This document shows positions 6,150 to 7,271 of a DNA stretch of 7,271 bases, piece after piece (the stretch's first letter is position 1; each line of letters begins with the position of its first letter). The stretch covers positions 1 to 7,271 of the forward strand of contig PMKK01000270.1 in assembly GCA_003157715.1 (NCBI GenBank), in the 5' to 3' direction. This DNA is from Actinomycetota bacterium (GTDB taxonomy: Bacteria; Actinomycetota; Thermoleophilia; UBA2241). Under the pieces are notes generated by a model. That model had not been told where the DNA came from. It ran no database searches and worked only from the letters and a program-made list of their open reading frames with translations. A program made the translations under genes and the position numbers.

Positions 6150-7110
6150 CGCCGCCGTCCTGTACCCGGGCGAGATGGGCTGCGCCGTGGCGAGGGTGCT
6201 GGTCGCGGCGGGCTGGGACGTGCGCACCCACCTCTCGGGCCCCAGCCTGGTCTGCCGGGGCGCCGCCGAGGCGGCCGCCATCGTCACGCTCGGATCGCTC
6301 GAGGAGGCGGTCGCGGCGAGCGACCTGGTGGTCTCCCTGGTGCCGCCGGCGGCCGCCCTGGAGACGGCCGAAGTGCTGGCCGGGGCCGCCCGGCGAAGCG
6401 GGCGGCGGCCCCTCTGCCTCGACGCCAACTCGGTGGCGCCGGCGACCATGGCGGCGATCGCCGCCACGCTCGCCGGCGTCGGGCTCGACTGCGTCGACGG
6501 CGCCTTCGTGGGCAGTGCCGCCGAGCTCGGCGGGCGCACCAGGCTGTATCTGAGCGGGCCTCGGGCGGGCGAGCTCGCCGCCGCCCTGCCCCAGGCGTTC
6601 CACACCGCCGAGCTCGGCGCCGAGCTCGGCGCCGCCTCGGCGTTCAAGCTCGCCTTCGCGGGCTTCAACAAGGGGCTCGTCGCGCTCTTTCTCGAGGTGA
6701 TGGAGGCCGCCGGCGCGGCCGGCGATCGCGGCGAGCTGCTGGCCTGCCTGCGGGCCTTCTACCCGGGCACCATCGAGACCCTCGAGCGCCTCCTGCCGAG
6801 CTATCCGCGGCACGCGGCCCGGCGCGCCGACGAGCTCGACGAGCTCGCGCGGTGGCTGACGAGCGAGGGGCGCGAGGGCGGCGGCGCGGCCGCGGCGCGC
6901 GACGTGCTGCGCCGTTTCGCCGCGCTCGGTCTCGACGAGCGGCGCGACTGGACTCTCACCGAGGTGCTCGGCGCGTGGGCCGCCGCGGCCGCCGCACCAC
7001 CGGCCGCCGCACCACCGGCCGCCGACGCCGCACCACCGGCCACCGGCCCGGCTGCCGCACCACCGGCCGCCGCCGGCCCGGCTCCGGGAGACCCGGCCGC
7101 ACAGCGTTAA
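6142..7110 (+). CDS. NAD(P)-dependent oxidoreductase, 6PGDH/3-HIBDH-like with DUF1932-type C-domain and Ala/Pro tail
   Basis: The protein has 322 residues from GTG at 6142, overlapping the previous stop by 8 bp. TTG at 6121 in the same frame is possible but has no ribosome binding site. The N-terminal Rossmann domain reads SAAVLYPGEMGCAVARVLVA, where YPGEMG replaces the usual GxGxxG; related actinobacterial proteins often have HPGxMG. ASDLVVSLVPPAAALE and LDANSVAPATM complete the NAD domain. The C-terminal domain, AELGAELGAASAFKLAFAGF then NKGLVALFLEVMEAAG, fits DUF1932, with Lys169 the likely catalytic lysine; YPRHAARRADELDELA follows. Family members oxidise or reduce a hydroxy-acid at the beta position using NAD(P). 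After Trp279 comes a 43-residue tail of almost only Ala and Pro, encoded by in-frame DNA repeats, which is not part of the fold. It is last in the cassette, so it may process the acid handled by the aldolase-like protein. Confidence 0.87.
   Translation: MRSAAVLYPGEMGCAVARVLVAAGWDVRTHLSGPSLVCRGAAEAAAIVTLGSLEEAVAASDLVVSLVPPAAALETAEVLAGAARRSGRRPLCLDANSVAPATMAAIAATLAGVGLDCVDGAFVGSAAELGGRTRLYLSGPRAGELAAALPQAFHTAELGAELGAASAFKLAFAGFNKGLVALFLEVMEAAGAAGDRGELLACLRAFYPGTIETLERLLPSYPRHAARRADELDELARWLTSEGREGGGAAAARDVLRRFAALGLDERRDWTLTEVLGAWAAAAAAPPAAAPPAADAAPPATGPAAAPPAAAGPAPGDPAAQR
6991..7068 (+). repeat. Four in-frame copies of a 15-bp repeat coding AAPPA
   Basis: GCCGCACCACCGGCC occurs exactly at 6991-7005, 7006-7020, 7027-7041 and 7054-7068. 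The first two copies are in tandem and the others are separated by 6 and 12 bases, so all keep frame and code Ala-Ala-Pro-Pro-Ala. GGCCCGGCT also occurs twice, at 7045-7053 and 7075-7083. The repeats form the low-complexity tail of the oxidoreductase and are a likely site of copy-number change by replication slippage. Confidence 0.9.
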
Positions 7111-7124
7111 TCCGTAGTCACGAG

Positions 7125-7156
7125 CGGCGACGGCGGAAATCCCGCACGCCGCGCCG
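7125..7156 (+). terminator. Strong GC hairpin after the cassette, possible terminator
   Basis: CGGCG (7125-7129), a single bulged A (7130) and CGGCG (7131-7135) pair with CGCCG (7147-7151) and CGCCG (7152-7156), giving a 10-bp all-GC stem around an 11-base loop. It begins 14 bases after the TAA stop of the oxidoreductase. The sequence after it is TTGTAGCAT, so the U-tract is very short and this is a weak intrinsic terminator at best. It could also stabilise the 3' end of the cassette mRNA. Confidence 0.4.
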
Positions 7157-7159
7157 TTG

Positions 7160-7165
7160 TAGCAT
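7160..7165 (+). promoter_or_regulatory. Weak -10-like hexamer before the epimerase-like gene
   Basis: TAGCAT matches the -10 consensus at four of six positions (TA..AT) and is the best candidate in the 126-base gap. There is no matching -35 hexamer at 17 bases. It sits directly after the GC hairpin. If used, the leader would be about 65 bases and would contain small inverted repeats at 7167-7179 (GGCAG/CTGCC) and 7212-7222 (GACT/AGTC). Support is slight. Confidence 0.18.
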
Positions 7166-7236
7166 GGGCAGGAACTGCCGGGCGGGAAGTCGATCGAGTC
7201 CAGCGCGGCTCGACTAAAAGTCGCAGGGAGGCTGAA

Positions 7237-7271
7237 ATGGGGGATCGGTACCTGGTCACCGGCGGCGCCGG
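7237..7271 (+). CDS. Probable NAD-dependent epimerase/dehydratase (extended SDR), N-terminus only
   Basis: ATG at 7237 follows AGGGAGG (7225-7231) with 5 bases between, a strong ribosome binding site that fixes the start. The 11 complete codons plus a partial one read MGDRYLVTGGAG, the first beta strand and TGGAG(F) dinucleotide-binding loop typical of extended short-chain dehydrogenases acting on nucleotide sugars (epimerases, 4,6-dehydratases, decarboxylases). The gene runs out of the window. The strong ribosome binding site and the hairpin before it suggest a new transcription unit. Nucleotide-sugar chemistry would suit the glycosyltransferases at the other end of the window. Other Rossmann enzymes cannot be excluded from 12 residues. 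Confidence 0.65.
   Translation, partial: MGDRYLVTGGA

Noticed and set aside
6520..6630. Three copies of the 12-bp palindrome GCCGAGCTCGGC (6520-6531, 6607-6618, 6619-6630)
   Set aside because: Each encodes Ala-Glu-Leu-Gly in frame, and GAGCTC is the favoured Glu-Leu codon pair across this window, so codon bias explains it without a DNA site.
4872..6671. Very long open frame on the minus strand (about 599 codons), opposite the second ATP-grasp gene and the dehydrogenase
   Set aside because: It is a shadow caused by high G+C third positions of the real plus-strand genes. The translation is Arg/Ala/Gly-rich with no recognisable motif and covers two well-supported genes.
1..7271. tRNA, rRNA, CRISPR array, insertion sequence or attachment site
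   Set aside because: No cloverleaf-like or rRNA-like segment, regularly spaced repeats, transposase motifs or terminal inverted repeats were found on reading both strands.

Overview
The window is very GC-rich: hand-counted 60-base lines reach 70-80% G+C outside one gene. It is densely packed with bacterial genes that overlap by 4-8 bp, often start with GTG and use strong GGAGG-type ribosome binding sites at the heads of transcription units. This suits a GC-rich soil or environmental bacterium. An actinobacterium (for example of the Thermoleophilia type) is a reasonable guess, but no gene here fixes the taxon. No rRNA, tRNA, CRISPR array or insertion sequence was seen.

Layout. (1) Bases 1-1730, plus strand: the 3' part of a GT4-type glycosyltransferase, then a complete GT4 glycosyltransferase that overlaps it at ATGA. 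(2) Bases 1727-2908, minus strand: a third GT4 glycosyltransferase with clearly lower G+C. Its TAG stop interlocks with the TAG stop of the convergent gene in a CTAG tetranucleotide. (3) Bases 2909-3127: a divergent control region with a candidate minus-strand promoter, a 10-bp inverted repeat, an extended -10 motif facing right, and a leader with a 9-bp hairpin and two copies of a purine-rich 11-mer, one of them the ribosome binding site. (4) Bases 3128-7110, plus strand: a tightly coupled four-gene cassette. It encodes an RraA/HMG-aldolase-like protein, a stand-alone ATP-grasp ligase resembling the ATP-grasp domain of cyanophycin synthetase, a second unrelated ATP-grasp carboxylate-amine ligase, and a 6-phosphogluconate/3-hydroxyisobutyrate dehydrogenase-like oxidoreductase with a DUF1932-type C-terminal domain and an unusual Ala/Pro tail. 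(5) Bases 7111-7236: a strong GC hairpin that may be a terminator. (6) From 7237: the first 12 residues of a probable NAD-dependent epimerase/dehydratase (extended SDR), cut by the window edge.

Interpretation. Three glycosyltransferases and a sugar epimerase/dehydratase-like gene suggest a cell-surface glycan or glycoconjugate locus. The four-gene cassette is the most interesting part. An aldolase-like protein and a dehydrogenase could make or tailor a small hydroxy- or oxo-acid, and two ATP-grasp enzymes could join carboxylates to amines. This would fit an uncharacterised pathway that makes an amide-linked decoration or a small peptide-like metabolite. That role is inferred from family membership and gene order only; no substrate can be read from the sequence.
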